From a virus: a DNA stretch of 45,733 bases. Location: positions 1 through 45,733 of IMG/VR virus record IMGVR_UViG_3300025112_000028; one strand, written 5' to 3'. The translations under genes and the position numbers were made by a program. The notes beneath the pieces are model-generated. The model was given only the letters and a program-made list of their open reading frames with translations, was not told the origin of the DNA and ran no database searches. How positions within the stretch are numbered: position 1 is the first letter of the stretch; each line of letters begins with the position of its first letter. Positions 15,624 through 22,744 of this stretch are shown here, piece by piece.

Positions 15624-15855
15624 GAAAGGCGATTTGGTAAGGTTCCGTTATGGAGGGAGGTTGGCCACCGTCATGTGCGATGTGTACTCGGCGCGCTTCA
15701 TTGACGCAACAGATCGCGAAATGATAGCTCACGGTATGGGACACTTTGCGGGAACCTATGGTGGAGCAGTAGACGTTTGTTATACTGACACGCTCCAAGT
15801 TCGCAAGAAAGTAAAACTTGGATGGCTGGAACTTGTCAGCGCCTCAGAGGCTTGA
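15607..15855 (+). CDS. KOW-array protein 1.4
   Basis: 82 residues, MKMNYKKGDLVRFRYGGRLA, longer than its neighbours because of a Tyr/Gly-rich insertion at about 40-60. End of the first array. Its TGA lies in the first TTGACA of the promoter at 15852. Confidence 0.78.
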   Translation: MKMNYKKGDLVRFRYGGRLATVMCDVYSARFIDATDREMIAHGMGHFAGTYGGAVDVCYTDTLQVRKKVKLGWLELVSASEA

Positions 15856-15906
15856 CATTCCCTTGACAACTTTGGGGTTGACTTTCGGCGCGATATCGTC
15901 TATAAT
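15852..15906 (+). promoter_or_regulatory. phased triple-box promoter
   Basis: TTGACA 15852, TTGACA 15863, TTGACT 15878 (steps 11 and 15), then 17 bases to TATAAT (15901-15906). Drives the pair at 15937 and 16359. The first box holds the upstream stop codon. Confidence 0.85.
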
Positions 15907-15936
15907 ATATTTAACGCTCAAGAAAGGAAAGCAAAC

Positions 15937-16341
15937 ATGGGTTATCGTTCTGAGGTCGTGCTGGCCGTAGACAAGCGCATCGAGGGTATGTTAGTACACG
16001 TATTTACAAGCTGCCCGAGGGCTTATGAGTTGTGTCACGATGCCGCCTCTCTTCAACATCCCCTTTACGGCCGCGCCTACAAGGAAGATCTCCGAGAGGA
16101 TGCACTCATGTTTCACTGGAAGGGCATCAAGTGGTACGAGTCCTATGCGGGAGTCCAGGCTGTTGAGAACTTTATGGACAAGTTAGACGAGGGTGACATG
16201 ATCAAGATCGACGGAGAGGAGATCGATCTTTGCGAGATGTATCGCTTCGTTCGCACTGGCGAAGAGAGTGAAGATATTGTTTGTCGCGGCTATGGCTTTG
16301 AGGGCATTTACCCGTATACCAGGATCCGCATCAGCTTTTAG
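15937..16341 (+). CDS. MGYRSE-type conserved phage protein
   Basis: 134 residues; AAGGAAA site. The start MGYRSEVVLAVDKRIEG is characteristic of a small family seen in phages and bacteria with no known function. A W-K-G-I-K-W-Y segment near 67-73 precedes alternating strands and an acidic middle (FMDKLDEGDMIKIDGEEIDL). Ends in I-R-I-S-F. Followed 17 bases later by a gene of a similarly named pattern (MGTRSH). Confidence 0.65.
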   Translation: MGYRSEVVLAVDKRIEGMLVHVFTSCPRAYELCHDAASLQHPLYGRAYKEDLREDALMFHWKGIKWYESYAGVQAVENFMDKLDEGDMIKIDGEEIDLCEMYRFVRTGEESEDIVCRGYGFEGIYPYTRIRISF

Positions 16342-16358
16342 AGAGAGAGGACAAAAAC

Positions 16359-16712
16359 ATGGGCACGCGCTCACACATTTACATTGAAACCGCCGATGGT
16401 TATCTCGGCACTTATTGTCAGTTAGACGGTTACCCTAACCATATGTGGGGCCAAGTAAACAAACGTTCGCATAATGAACTTTATGGGATCGTTTTGAAGG
16501 GGACGACTACATGCGGTATGGCATCCTTGACGGATAGTGGCCCCCATTATCACGCCGCATCAGGTAGCGTTGAGCTATTGACAGATCCCGATTGCCCAGA
16601 AGAAAGCTCCTATGTCAGCTATATCTACTTGAAGCGCGCTGACGGGACCACGCTTTATCGCGGCTTCGGACAGGATGATTGGGGAGTCTATGACCCTGAC
16701 GAGATCGATTGA
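16359..16712 (+). CDS. MGTRSH-type conserved phage protein
   Basis: 117 residues; GAGAGGA site. MGTRSHIYIETADG followed by Y-C-Q-L-D-G-Y-P-N-H-M-W-G matches a family common in phages that begins M-G-T-R-S and carries a D-G-Y-P motif. Function unknown. Co-transcribed with the MGYRSE gene. Its TGA is inside the next promoter's first box. Confidence 0.65.
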   Translation: MGTRSHIYIETADGYLGTYCQLDGYPNHMWGQVNKRSHNELYGIVLKGTTTCGMASLTDSGPHYHAASGSVELLTDPDCPEESSYVSYIYLKRADGTTLYRGFGQDDWGVYDPDEID

Positions 16713-16762
16713 CAATCTCTTGACAGGATCGGCTTGACTTGCGCGCTATTTGAGCGTATAAT
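16709..16762 (+). promoter_or_regulatory. phased triple-box promoter, GATCGG subtype
   Basis: TTGACA 16709, TTGACA 16720, TTGACT 16734 (steps 11 and 14), 17 bases to TATAAT (16757-16762). Shares GATCGGCTTGACTT with the promoters at 17689 and 19052. Confidence 0.85.
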
Positions 16763-16794
16763 GTATACATAGAGTCAAAGGAGGACTCCGATAG

Positions 16795-17139
16795 ATGGCT
16801 TATCTACACAAAGACGACATCGTGATGATCCGCAAGCCCGATGGCGGCATGCTTCAGGCTCGCGTGATTGACATGCGCTTCCGGCGCTTCCGGCGTAGCT
16901 GGAAAGACAAGCGCACTGGCGAACAAAAAACGCGCTGGAAGGCTGTGCCTTACGCGGTGTGTTCCGTCTTCATCGGTATGCCTCCCGGCACTGAGTTTCT
17001 TATCCCCGGCTACAAGCTGCGGAATGAAGTGAAGGACGGCGAAACATTGTTGGTGCTTCGCGATCAGTATGCAGCCGAGTTTGATGGTGCGTGGGTTGAA
17101 AAACTGTTGGCCGAGAGCAAAGAAAAGAGAAGCCCGTGA
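16795..17139 (+). CDS. basic protein, possible KOW-like fold
   Basis: 114 residues with a perfect AGGAGG site. MAYLHKDDIVMIRKPDGG fits K-x-D-D-I-V at the place of K-x-G-D-L-V. A basic stretch R-F-R-R-F-R-R-S-W-K-D-K-R follows. Larger than the array proteins. The stop overlaps the next start (GTGA). Confidence 0.6.
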   Translation: MAYLHKDDIVMIRKPDGGMLQARVIDMRFRRFRRSWKDKRTGEQKTRWKAVPYAVCSVFIGMPPGTEFLIPGYKLRNEVKDGETLLVLRDQYAAEFDGAWVEKLLAESKEKRSP

Positions 17140-17480
17140 CCATTTGGGTAATGCAAACAATGCACGATTGGGAACTATCATGTTCTACGCACTTGACCGA
17201 GAAGGGTGCCGCAATTGCCGCAATTGCCGCAGTGCTGGAATTCCTGGGCGCTACTGACAAAGAGGGAGCAATCCACGCGATGGATGTCCACTTCCCTGGA
17301 CCCGATTGCGAAAAACCTGCCGATGATAGTCTGGTATGGGCGCTCCACGAATTACGCGAAATGCCAGTTGAGCACTTGTGGCAGGTTTTTCGCATGTGGG
17401 CGGGTTGTGTGTGGGATGGTGATCATGCGCTCGAACGGGGTTATAACATCGAAGTTAACCGGACGACCTTGACAGCATGA
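17136..17480 (+). CDS. small phage protein with HDW motif
   Basis: 114 residues from GTG overlapping the preceding stop; an ATG 15 bases inside is an alternative. The N-terminal part M-Q-T-M-H-D-W-E-L then E-K-G-A-A-I-A-A-I-A-A-V-L-E-F-L-G is an alpha/beta pattern. Repeated GCCGCAATT triplets encode the Ala-rich helix. Four-base overlap with the next gene. Confidence 0.6.
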   Translation: MTIWVMQTMHDWELSCSTHLTEKGAAIAAIAAVLEFLGATDKEGAIHAMDVHFPGPDCEKPADDSLVWALHELREMPVEHLWQVFRMWAGCVWDGDHALERGYNIEVNRTTLTA

Positions 17481-17692
17481 AGCCCGGAAACCTTGTTAGG
17501 ATTACGAGAGCAGGACTCGGGCGGCCTCTGGGGCAACTTGGATTCATCATTAAGGCACACCACCAGATATCTAAAACACCCTTCCAGCCAGGGCATTGGA
17601 CGATCTTCACGGTGCGCCTTGTGGGCGCAAAAAATCGTGAGATCCGCGTTCTCAAGGAAGACTTAATTTTGAACGACGATTATCAGGGTTGA
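17477..17692 (+). CDS. KOW-like protein
   Basis: 71 residues, MKPGNLVRITRAGLGRPLGQ. Asn replaces the Asp of GDLV, but LGFIIKAHH and F-T-V-R-L-V-G strands match the family. Coupled to the previous gene by ATGA. TGA lies in the promoter at 17689. Confidence 0.68.
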   Translation: MKPGNLVRITRAGLGRPLGQLGFIIKAHHQISKTPFQPGHWTIFTVRLVGAKNREIRVLKEDLILNDDYQG

Positions 17693-17742
17693 CATCCTCT
17701 TGACAGGATCGGCTTGACTTTTGGCTGGACTTGTGGGATAAT
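17689..17742 (+). promoter_or_regulatory. phased triple-box promoter, GATCGG subtype
   Basis: TTGACA 17689, TTGACA 17700, TTGACT 17714 (11 and 14), 17 bases to GATAAT (17737-17742). Transcribes the peptide at 17770 and the second KOW array. Confidence 0.83.
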
Positions 17743-17769
17743 AGATCATCATCAAGAAAGAGGATTCAG

Positions 17770-17865
17770 ATGAAGCAGCATTTTGAAGACGTAGCGGGCG
17801 CGGTCATGATTTTCGCGTTCGTGTATTTTGCATGGATGTCCGCCTATCTTATGGAGCCGATGTAA
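17770..17865 (+). CDS. 31-residue membrane peptide
   Basis: AGAGGA six bases upstream. MKQHFEDVAGAVMIFAFVYF and on, a single transmembrane helix at about 9-28. Its TAA overlaps the next ATG (TAATG). Confidence 0.5.
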   Translation: MKQHFEDVAGAVMIFAFVYFAWMSAYLMEPM

Positions 17866-18065
17866 TGGGTCGCAAACGATCAAAAAATCCTCGCCGCGAA
17901 GAGATCATGAAGTATGTTCGTGCCCGTCGCGCCATCGAACGCGCCGAGTTCTACGCCGATGGTGGCGAAATGGTTCGCGCGCGCGGTCTTCGCCTTGTCC
18001 AACAGGATAAGAAGAAACAAGCAAACAAACGTGCCTGCCGCAAACCTGTCAAGCTGGGAGACTAA
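17865..18065 (+). CDS. small highly basic protein
   Basis: 66 residues from the ATG in TAATG; an earlier in-frame ATG lies inside the preceding peptide gene. About one residue in three is Arg or Lys (MGRKRSKNPRREEIMKYVRA). Helical and probably nucleic-acid binding. The end VKLGD supplies the ribosome site (CTGGGAGAC) of the next array. Confidence 0.55.
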   Translation: MGRKRSKNPRREEIMKYVRARRAIERAEFYADGGEMVRARGLRLVQQDKKKQANKRACRKPVKLGD

Positions 18066-18066
18066 A

Positions 18067-18228
18067 ATGAAAGTCGGTGATCTGGTGCGCTGGACCATGC
18101 CCGAAGGGGCGCTGATCGGGATCGTGGTCGAGTCGGTCTATTCTGGCGGTGCCTTTTGGGTTCTTACGCAGCAAGGCAGGCGCCGCGTGTGCTCCGGACT
18201 GGCCGAGGTGATCAGTGAAAGTCGGTGA
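18067..18228 (+). CDS. KOW-array protein 2.1
   Basis: 53 residues, MKVGDLVRWTMPEGALIGIV, then A-F-W-V-L-T-Q-Q-G and EVISESR. First gene of the second array. Its own start has an independent ribosome site. 14-base overlap with the next. Confidence 0.8.
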   Translation: MKVGDLVRWTMPEGALIGIVVESVYSGGAFWVLTQQGRRRVCSGLAEVISESR

Positions 18229-18385
18229 TCTGGTAAGACATACCCAACAGAATATTGTGGGGTTGATCGTAGAGAAGAAAGAACGAAATCCAGCGTGGAC
18301 CTGTAATGTGTGGGTGGTACTGTTTCCAGAGGGTGTGTTCTGCGGAACAGATAACAACCTTGAGGTTCTAAATGAAAGTCGGTGA
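18215..18385 (+). CDS. KOW-array protein 2.2
   Basis: 56 residues from GTG: MKVGDLVRHTQQNIVGLIVE, then V-W-V-V-L-F-P-E-G and LEVLNESR. Follows the same +1 frame step as every other array gene. 14-base overlaps at both ends. Confidence 0.8.
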   Translation: MKVGDLVRHTQQNIVGLIVEKKERNPAWTCNVWVVLFPEGVFCGTDNNLEVLNESR

Positions 18386-18599
18386 TCTGGTGCGCTTACG
18401 CACCGATGGGACTATGGGTATCATAACAGGAATAAGAGAAACAGATCCGAAGGAGCACCGCAGCGACTTCACCCGCGCCTTTCCGCATGAATACCGAGCG
18501 AAATGGTTTTATACGATGGATCCAAACTTTCGTGCGGTCTGTGGAGCAGGCAACTGGTACTTTCGTTATCATCTGGAGGCAGTAAATGAAAGTCGGTGA
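18372..18599 (+). CDS. KOW-array protein 2.3
   Basis: 75 residues from ATG: MKVGDLVRLRTDGTMGIITG, a longer charged loop (KEHRSDFTRAF), then W-Y-F-R-Y-H-L-E-A-V-N-E-S-R. Overlap with the next gene at 18586-18599. Confidence 0.82.
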   Translation: MKVGDLVRLRTDGTMGIITGIRETDPKEHRSDFTRAFPHEYRAKWFYTMDPNFRAVCGAGNWYFRYHLEAVNESR

Positions 18600-18765
18600 T
18601 TTAGTTCGCATAGTAACGGTCGCGCGCGGTATCGCCGTATCGCCCGGCACCATTGGCTTGATATGGGGCAACATCCTCGATTATGAGGATCTGTTTGAGG
18701 TTCATTTTGTGGGCGGGAAAGTCCTCCTCGGGGTCCACGCCGACGATATGGAGATTATCAAATGA
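18586..18765 (+). CDS. KOW-array protein 2.4
   Basis: 59 residues: MKVGDLVRIVTVARGIAVSP, then G-T-I-G-L-I-W-G and ending D-M-E-I-I-K. Last of this array; the C-terminal ESR is absent because the next gene starts differently (MKMTIV, ATGA overlap). Confidence 0.8.
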   Translation: MKVGDLVRIVTVARGIAVSPGTIGLIWGNILDYEDLFEVHFVGGKVLLGVHADDMEIIK

Positions 18766-19055
18766 AAATGACAATCGTACTCGACACTACCGATCCTGAC
18801 GGACTGGAAGACGCTTACAAGATCGCGCGTATGCTGAGGCAGAAGCACGTAAAGCATGCCGCATTCGGGAGCGGGAAAGTCTCTTTTAGCAAGATCGCCC
18901 TTATCAAGTTTATTCGCCTTTACGGTCAACGGTGCGAAAAGCATCTTGCTGACTGTCGCATTAGCGAGATGACTGAAGAACCTCGGTTATCAGGACTGAA
19001 GGACTGCGCGCTGTTCGTGGATGCCCACTGGCAGAATCTGAAAGGGGAGGGTTGA
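18762..19055 (+). CDS. small alpha/beta phage protein
   Basis: 97 residues, MKMTIVLDTTDPDGLEDAYK at the start, followed by a helix and a basic I-A-L-I-K-F-I-R segment; His and Cys are scattered. The D-T-x-D-P-x-G-L-x-D-A pattern looks conserved, but I know no function. TGA inside the next promoter. Confidence 0.6.
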   Translation: MKMTIVLDTTDPDGLEDAYKIARMLRQKHVKHAAFGSGKVSFSKIALIKFIRLYGQRCEKHLADCRISEMTEEPRLSGLKDCALFVDAHWQNLKGEG

Positions 19056-19105
19056 CACTCTCTTGACAAGATCGGCTTGACTTCCGCCTCCGCATATGAG
19101 ATAAT
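19052..19105 (+). promoter_or_regulatory. phased triple-box promoter, GATCGG subtype
   Basis: TTGACA 19052, TTGACA 19063, TTGACT 19077 (11 and 14), 17 bases to GATAAT (19100-19105). Predicted +1 is the A of the ATG at 19112. Confidence 0.83.
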
Positions 19106-19111
19106 GTATAC

Positions 19112-19303
19112 ATGATCACAGAACGACAGATGAAAATCGCAATCCTCGTTGAAATCCTCGTGAATATGGACATGCCCCAGCTTCGTATGGAGCTTTCAAG
19201 GGGATTCATTTCGAGGGCTCTCTGGAACCTTCGGGTGCGGAACAACGACCAGGGCGATATTGACCTTGCAATCGCCACTTTGAAAGAGTTGGCGAAAGCA
19301 TGA
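19112..19303 (+). CDS. helical small protein, probably leaderless
   Basis: 63 residues, MITERQMKIAILVEILVNMD, all helix. No ribosome site; ATG is exactly seven bases past the -10 box. Coupled by ATGA to the next gene. Confidence 0.55.
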   Translation: MITERQMKIAILVEILVNMDMPQLRMELSRGFISRALWNLRVRNNDQGDIDLAIATLKELAKA

Positions 19304-19503
19304 TTACAAGGTGCGATATCCCCCCCGGCTCCCTGGTTCGGAGCAAGCACGGGTCTTTTCGCCGGCGCGAAATCGTCGGCATCTTGATCGCCTTCGATCA
19401 TTTCGGGCGCGTGAATCCCGACAAGGGGGATCCGCTTGTCCTTTGGGCTGGCGAGGCGAAGCCCGTTCGTATGGTAGGCTCAAGTTTGGAAATCGTCCCT
19501 TGA
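19300..19503 (+). CDS. KOW-like protein
   Basis: 67 residues, MITRCDIPPGSLVRSKHGSF, with P-G-S-L-V-R in place of V-G-D-L-V-R, then I-V-G-I-L-I-A-F-D and P-L-V-L-W-A-G strands, ending L-E-I-V-P. First five residues nearly repeat those of its upstream neighbour (MIT-R). TGA inside the next promoter. Confidence 0.65.
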   Translation: MITRCDIPPGSLVRSKHGSFRRREIVGILIAFDHFGRVNPDKGDPLVLWAGEAKPVRMVGSSLEIVP

Positions 19504-19554
19504 CATTCCCTTTACAACTTAATGGTTGACTTCTGCTCTCGCTCATGAGATAAT
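19500..19554 (+). promoter_or_regulatory. phased triple-box promoter
   Basis: TTGACA 19500, TTTACA 19511, TTGACT 19526 (11 and 15), 17 bases to GATAAT (19549-19554). Drives the zinc-knuckle gene. Confidence 0.8.
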
Positions 19555-19603
19555 AAGTCATCAAGTCAGAAAACATTTTACTTTAACTGAGAGGAGATTA
19601 CTC

Positions 19604-20479
19604 ATGGGAAATTGGAGCGGAACCGTTAGGTGCAGCGTATGTTATAAGTCCGGTCACAATAAGCGATCGTGCCCGGTGGAAACGGCGCGCCTGGAGAGAC
19701 AACTTAAGCGGTTCCGGACGCGAATGGCTGAAGTAGAAAAGCTGGGTACAGATTCAACCAGTTATGAAAACAGCGTTAACAGCCTCGCAGATCAGATCGC
19801 AAGACGCACCGGCGTACACCCGATTACCGGCACGGTGCTTCCGAAAGGTCAGCGCGGACCTAAGCGCCGCTGTTCCTACTGTAAGCATAAAGTTGGATGG
19901 AGCGATGGCAAGACAGGGATCGGCCACACCCGGCGCACATGTGCCACGCTCAAGGCTGATATTGCCCGGGCACACGACGTTAATCGTGCGTACCGAAAAG
20001 CTGTTCTCGATAGTCTGCGCGCCGCTGGGGTGGCTCACGGTGCGCTTCTTAAGGTGAACGTTACCGGCTATTTTAAGGGCGAGTGGGAACGACGTGACGC
20101 GCTCCACATGGTTCGAACTATTGAGTGGTCTGAGATCAACTATACGAGCCCCTGCTCCGAGCCGGTGATTCTTGCGCGCATCGACTGCTTGGGTAGCCCA
20201 TCTGAGGGGCGGCATACTGTGGAAATCCCCCACTATCACGTCGAGAGGCAAGATGGCTCAGTGGACCGCTGTGCGGCGCGCTTCGATGAAGCTCTCGCAG
20301 CCCTCTCCAGTACCACCGGAAGCACACTCGGTGGCTGGGATCCACAAAACGAAAAAGTAGGGTGGCGCTCTCATGTCATCGTAAGCGGTGTTTCGGGCGA
20401 GAAAATTTCACCCCCCGCTTGGTGGCTCACTGAGGAGTCGCCTCACATTATCGCACACTTCAGAGCCCTTAAGGGTTAG
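19604..20479 (+). CDS. double zinc-knuckle protein
   Basis: 291 residues from the ATG with GAGGAGA upstream; an earlier in-frame ATG overlaps the promoter. Residues C10-x2-C13-x4-H18-x4-C23 form a canonical CCHC zinc knuckle (CSVCYKSGHNKRSC). A second, expanded one is C90-x2-C93...H108-x4-C113. Between them is a basic coiled coil. The C-terminal 170 residues form a beta-rich domain with no recognised motif (S-R-H-V-I-V-S-G is not present; the strand reads W-R-S-H-V-I-V-S-G). Zinc knuckles bind single-stranded nucleic acid, so an RNA or ssDNA role is likely. It is among the larger proteins of the accessory region. Confidence 0.75.
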   Translation: MGNWSGTVRCSVCYKSGHNKRSCPVETARLERQLKRFRTRMAEVEKLGTDSTSYENSVNSLADQIARRTGVHPITGTVLPKGQRGPKRRCSYCKHKVGWSDGKTGIGHTRRTCATLKADIARAHDVNRAYRKAVLDSLRAAGVAHGALLKVNVTGYFKGEWERRDALHMVRTIEWSEINYTSPCSEPVILARIDCLGSPSEGRHTVEIPHYHVERQDGSVDRCAARFDEALAALSSTTGSTLGGWDPQNEKVGWRSHVIVSGVSGEKISPPAWWLTEESPHIIAHFRALKG

Positions 20480-20507
20480 ATAAACCTTTCCCCGGAGTAA
20501 AACTCAC

Positions 20508-20810
20508 ATGCAAACAAACCTTTACACTGTCGGCGGCATCAAACTGTCGCCATTCGAAGTGTCTCTTTTTTCGGAAATGCTGGAAAGTGACGATCACGCT
20601 TACCTTCCAGAGCTTGCCCCCGATGATCAAACCCGCGAAGCTCTTGATATGCTGGTTTTGGAGGGGCTTATCGAGCGCTTCCGTTCTAACGGCGACTGGA
20701 TGAACGGCTGGGTGATCACTGAGGGGGCGCTGGATTGGCTCCAGTCCCCAGAGGTCCAGGCTGATATGGGGCTTTTGAAGGCGGCTTCCGCCCTTTGCGC
20801 GCATGCCTGA
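20508..20810 (+). CDS. possible winged-helix small protein
   Basis: 100 residues; CGGAG site. L-S-P-F-E-V-S-L-F-S-E-M-L, T-R-E-A-L-D-M-L-V-L-E-G-L-I-E-R and W-V-I-T-E-G-A-L-D-W-L follow the helix-helix-wing order of a winged helix, with the L-x-x-x-G-L-I and W-x-x-T-x-x-G motifs typical of such folds. DNA binding is an inference. A possible regulator for the surrounding promoters. Confidence 0.55.
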   Translation: MQTNLYTVGGIKLSPFEVSLFSEMLESDDHAYLPELAPDDQTREALDMLVLEGLIERFRSNGDWMNGWVITEGALDWLQSPEVQADMGLLKAASALCAHA

Positions 20811-20861
20811 CATTCCCTTGACAATATTTCTATTGACTTTGCCGCTGTCGCATGCGATAAT
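20807..20861 (+). promoter_or_regulatory. phased triple-box promoter
   Basis: CTGACA 20807, TTGACA 20818, TTGACT 20833 (11 and 15), 17 bases to GATAAT (20856-20861). The TGA of the first box ends the upstream gene. Confidence 0.82.
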
Positions 20862-20884
20862 GGTACATCACTTGAGAGGATTTT

Positions 20885-21229
20885 GTGAGAACGATTGAAC
20901 TGACAGACCGAGAACTTGACCTTTTGATGGAAGCGCTTCACTCGCGCATCGCGGAGGTACGATCGTCAAGCTCGTCCCTTTCGCCGGAAATGGCGGACTT
21001 GATCGAGGAACTTGACGATCTCGCCATCGATCTTCTTGCTGAAAGGGCTGGGCACTTTGACGGCTGGCGCGACAGTCCGCCGCCCGCAGCCCTCGCGTTC
21101 ATCGACGCAGGGATCGACGGTCGCGAGGCGCTTAAGGAGCGCCGGCGCGAGGCATTCGCCGATAGTGACGTTAGAACGGGATCAATGGCTGCCGAACGCC
21201 GGCGTTTGCGAGGCTCTGACAAGTCTTGA
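20885..21229 (+). CDS. helical small protein
   Basis: 114 residues from GTG with GAGAGGA upstream. M-R-T-I-E-L-T-D-R-E-L-D-L-L-M-E-A-L opens a helical hairpin, then Ser-rich linker, a second acidic helix and an Arg-rich tail. The start pattern L-T-x-x-E-x-x-x-L-x-E-A-L recurs in the protein at 27259. Function unknown. Confidence 0.6.
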   Translation: MRTIELTDRELDLLMEALHSRIAEVRSSSSSLSPEMADLIEELDDLAIDLLAERAGHFDGWRDSPPPAALAFIDAGIDGREALKERRREAFADSDVRTGSMAAERRRLRGSDKS

Positions 21230-21279
21230 CCTTCTCCTGACAAAAAACCCTTGACCTTCTCGCGATCTTCCTGTATACT
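21226..21279 (+). promoter_or_regulatory. phased triple-box promoter, TATACT subtype
   Basis: TTGACC 21226, CTGACA 21237, TTGACC 21251 (11 and 14), 17 bases to TATACT (21274-21279). Nearly identical over the last 40 bases to those at 22643 and 24761. Confidence 0.82.
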
Positions 21280-21303
21280 TACTAAGTAAACATCGAGGAA
21301 CCT

Positions 21304-22110
21304 ATGCCCCGCATCACTTACCACGACCGCTTCGCCGCCCTTCTCGCCAAGGATTACCTTACTTCGCGAGACCGCACGTTCGCGAGTAGCCTTTACAGCC
21401 ACTACAGGCGGAAGGGTTCCCTGACTACCGGTCGCCGTCGCTGCTTTCTCCAGTTGGAGGAGAGGTATGCTACACGCCCCACGCCTATCGCGGGTGCTGA
21501 TGAGCTTGATGTGATCATCGGTCGCGTCGAGCAGATCGCCGGAGAAGGCAGTTGGGACTTTGGCTTCATTACCAGCGTTCAAAGCCAACTTCGCGCCGGC
21601 CGGTCACTTTCTGACCGGCAGACTGAGATTCTTGCTGGGATTGAAGAAAAGTATGGCGACGATCAGATGGCTGAGCGCGAAGCGTGGATCGCTGCCTGGG
21701 ATGCCGAAAAGGCCGAGCATTACCGCATTGTGATGACCTACTACGGGCGCGGTGGATATTATGGTCGCCAAGTGCAGGCATTCCGCGCTAACCCGGAGAT
21801 CGTCCCGTCGATGGACGACTATAACCGCGTGACCGATAACAAGTTCGCGAAAAAGGTGCTTGCAGGCTGGTTTTCAGCCCCGAAGTTCCCAGTGGGCTCG
21901 ATGGTCGCGCTGGGCGCTGGTGCCCGTTGGGAGCTTCGCCAGAAGTGCAAGGCAGGCATGGCTATCGTGGTCAGCGTTAACGCAGAGGTGCCCAACAGCG
22001 CAGCGCGGGGCAACAAGATTTATAAGCTCCTGCCGATCGGCGGCGTCGAAACTCTTCTTTGCGAGGAGCGACACCTTAAGCGCGCTCGCGCTCCCAAGAG
22101 GAAAAAGTAG
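21304..22110 (+). CDS. protein with duplicated helical module and KOW-like tail
   Basis: 268 residues; GAGGAA site. Two copies of a helical pair are visible: F-A-S-S-L-Y-S-H-Y-R-R-K-G-S-L-T-x-x...L-E-E-R-Y (26-55) and F-I-T-S-V-Q-S-Q-L-R-A-G-R-S-L-S-x-x...I-E-E-K-Y (88-118). This repeat is seen in several phage and helicase-associated proteins. The C-terminal 75 residues begin K-F-P-V-G-S-M-V-A-L-G, resembling the KOW-like family, and end in a basic A-P-K-R-K-K. Its promoter subtype is shared with the MoxR and VWA genes, suggesting joint expression. Confidence 0.7.
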   Translation: MPRITYHDRFAALLAKDYLTSRDRTFASSLYSHYRRKGSLTTGRRRCFLQLEERYATRPTPIAGADELDVIIGRVEQIAGEGSWDFGFITSVQSQLRAGRSLSDRQTEILAGIEEKYGDDQMAEREAWIAAWDAEKAEHYRIVMTYYGRGGYYGRQVQAFRANPEIVPSMDDYNRVTDNKFAKKVLAGWFSAPKFPVGSMVALGAGARWELRQKCKAGMAIVVSVNAEVPNSAARGNKIYKLLPIGGVETLLCEERHLKRARAPKRKK

Positions 22111-22144
22111 GAAAGAAATATATTATGCTAAGATAACTGAGACT

Positions 22145-22312
22145 GGAGTGGCGGGGGGTCTTATTATTTGTAAGGGTTCAACGCCGCGAATGAACCCGTG
22201 CCTGTCCTAAAAATGGGGGCTGAGTTCCCCAGGCAGGCGCGCCCCGCAGCGGGCAGTGAAAACGCGGCTGGCAAAGTGGCGCGGCAAGGACAGCGGCACC
22301 CCCCGCCACTCC
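22145..22312 (+). ncRNA. candidate structured non-coding RNA
   Basis: A perfect 15-base-pair helix, GGAGTGGCGGGGGGT (22145-22159) with ACCCCCCGCCACTCC (22298-22312), encloses 138 bases. Inside lie GGGTTCA/TGAACCC (22174-22180, 22191-22197), GCCTG/CAGGC (22200-22204, 22234-22238) around GGGG/CCCC (22215-22218, 22227-22230), and CGCGCC/GGCGCG (22238-22243, 22278-22283). GCCGC in the first hairpin loop could pair with GCGGC at 22293-22297 as a pseudoknot. No reading frame fits and no T-run follows, so a terminator is unlikely. No promoter is obvious; it may be released from the upstream transcript. I do not recognise the family. Confidence 0.6.
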
Positions 22313-22344
22313 TATATCTCCCTTTCAACCTTCACTTTCATCCT

Positions 22345-22399
22345 CTGACATTCTCTTGACAACTATCCTATTGACTTCTTCTCCCGCATATGGGATAAT
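22345..22399 (+). promoter_or_regulatory. phased triple-box promoter
   Basis: CTGACA 22345, TTGACA 22356, TTGACT 22371 (11 and 15), 17 bases to GATAAT (22394-22399). One of the few not overlapping a stop codon, because the structured RNA precedes it. Confidence 0.83.
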
Positions 22400-22424
22400 A
22401 AGACATCATCAAGAAAGGAACCTT

Positions 22425-22646
22425 ATGAACAATCTCTCCTACGTCCTGACCCGGGACGCGGCGATCGAACTTTTCGCCGACTGCATTATGCCTATGGTCG
22501 TCCACGCTTATGAGTTTGACGGTCACCCCGACTGGATCGCCCGTAGCGAAGCTTGGAACAACTGGACTGACGGGCTCTGTCAGGATGGGCGGATCTCGCT
22601 CTGGCAGTACGAGAACTGGAGTCCGCCCGATGTTTGCGGCGATTGA
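22425..22646 (+). CDS. AWNNWTD-type conserved phage protein
   Basis: 73 residues; AAAGGAA site; an earlier in-frame ATG overlaps the promoter. R-D-A-A-I-E-L-F-A-D-C-I-M-P and E-A-W-N-N-W-T-D-G-L-C-Q-D-G-R-I-S-x-W-Q-Y-E-N-W resemble small proteins common in phages, with no known function. TGA inside the next promoter. Confidence 0.65.
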   Translation: MNNLSYVLTRDAAIELFADCIMPMVVHAYEFDGHPDWIARSEAWNNWTDGLCQDGRISLWQYENWSPPDVCGD

Positions 22647-22697
22647 CATTCTCTTGACAGGAAACCTCTTGACCTTCTCCCGATCTTCCTGTATACT
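22643..22697 (+). promoter_or_regulatory. phased triple-box promoter, TATACT subtype
   Basis: TTGACA 22643, TTGACA 22654, TTGACC 22669 (11 and 15), 17 bases to TATACT (22692-22697). Drives the MoxR ATPase gene. Confidence 0.83.
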
Positions 22698-22744
22698 TAG
22701 TAAGTAAGATAGAGACAACCCCCCACTCCTTTGGAGATTCTACC

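Noticed and set aside
20938-21588. A 216-codon open frame on the - strand
   Set aside because: It runs across a well-supported + strand promoter and parts of two genes; openness is explained by GC-rich codons.
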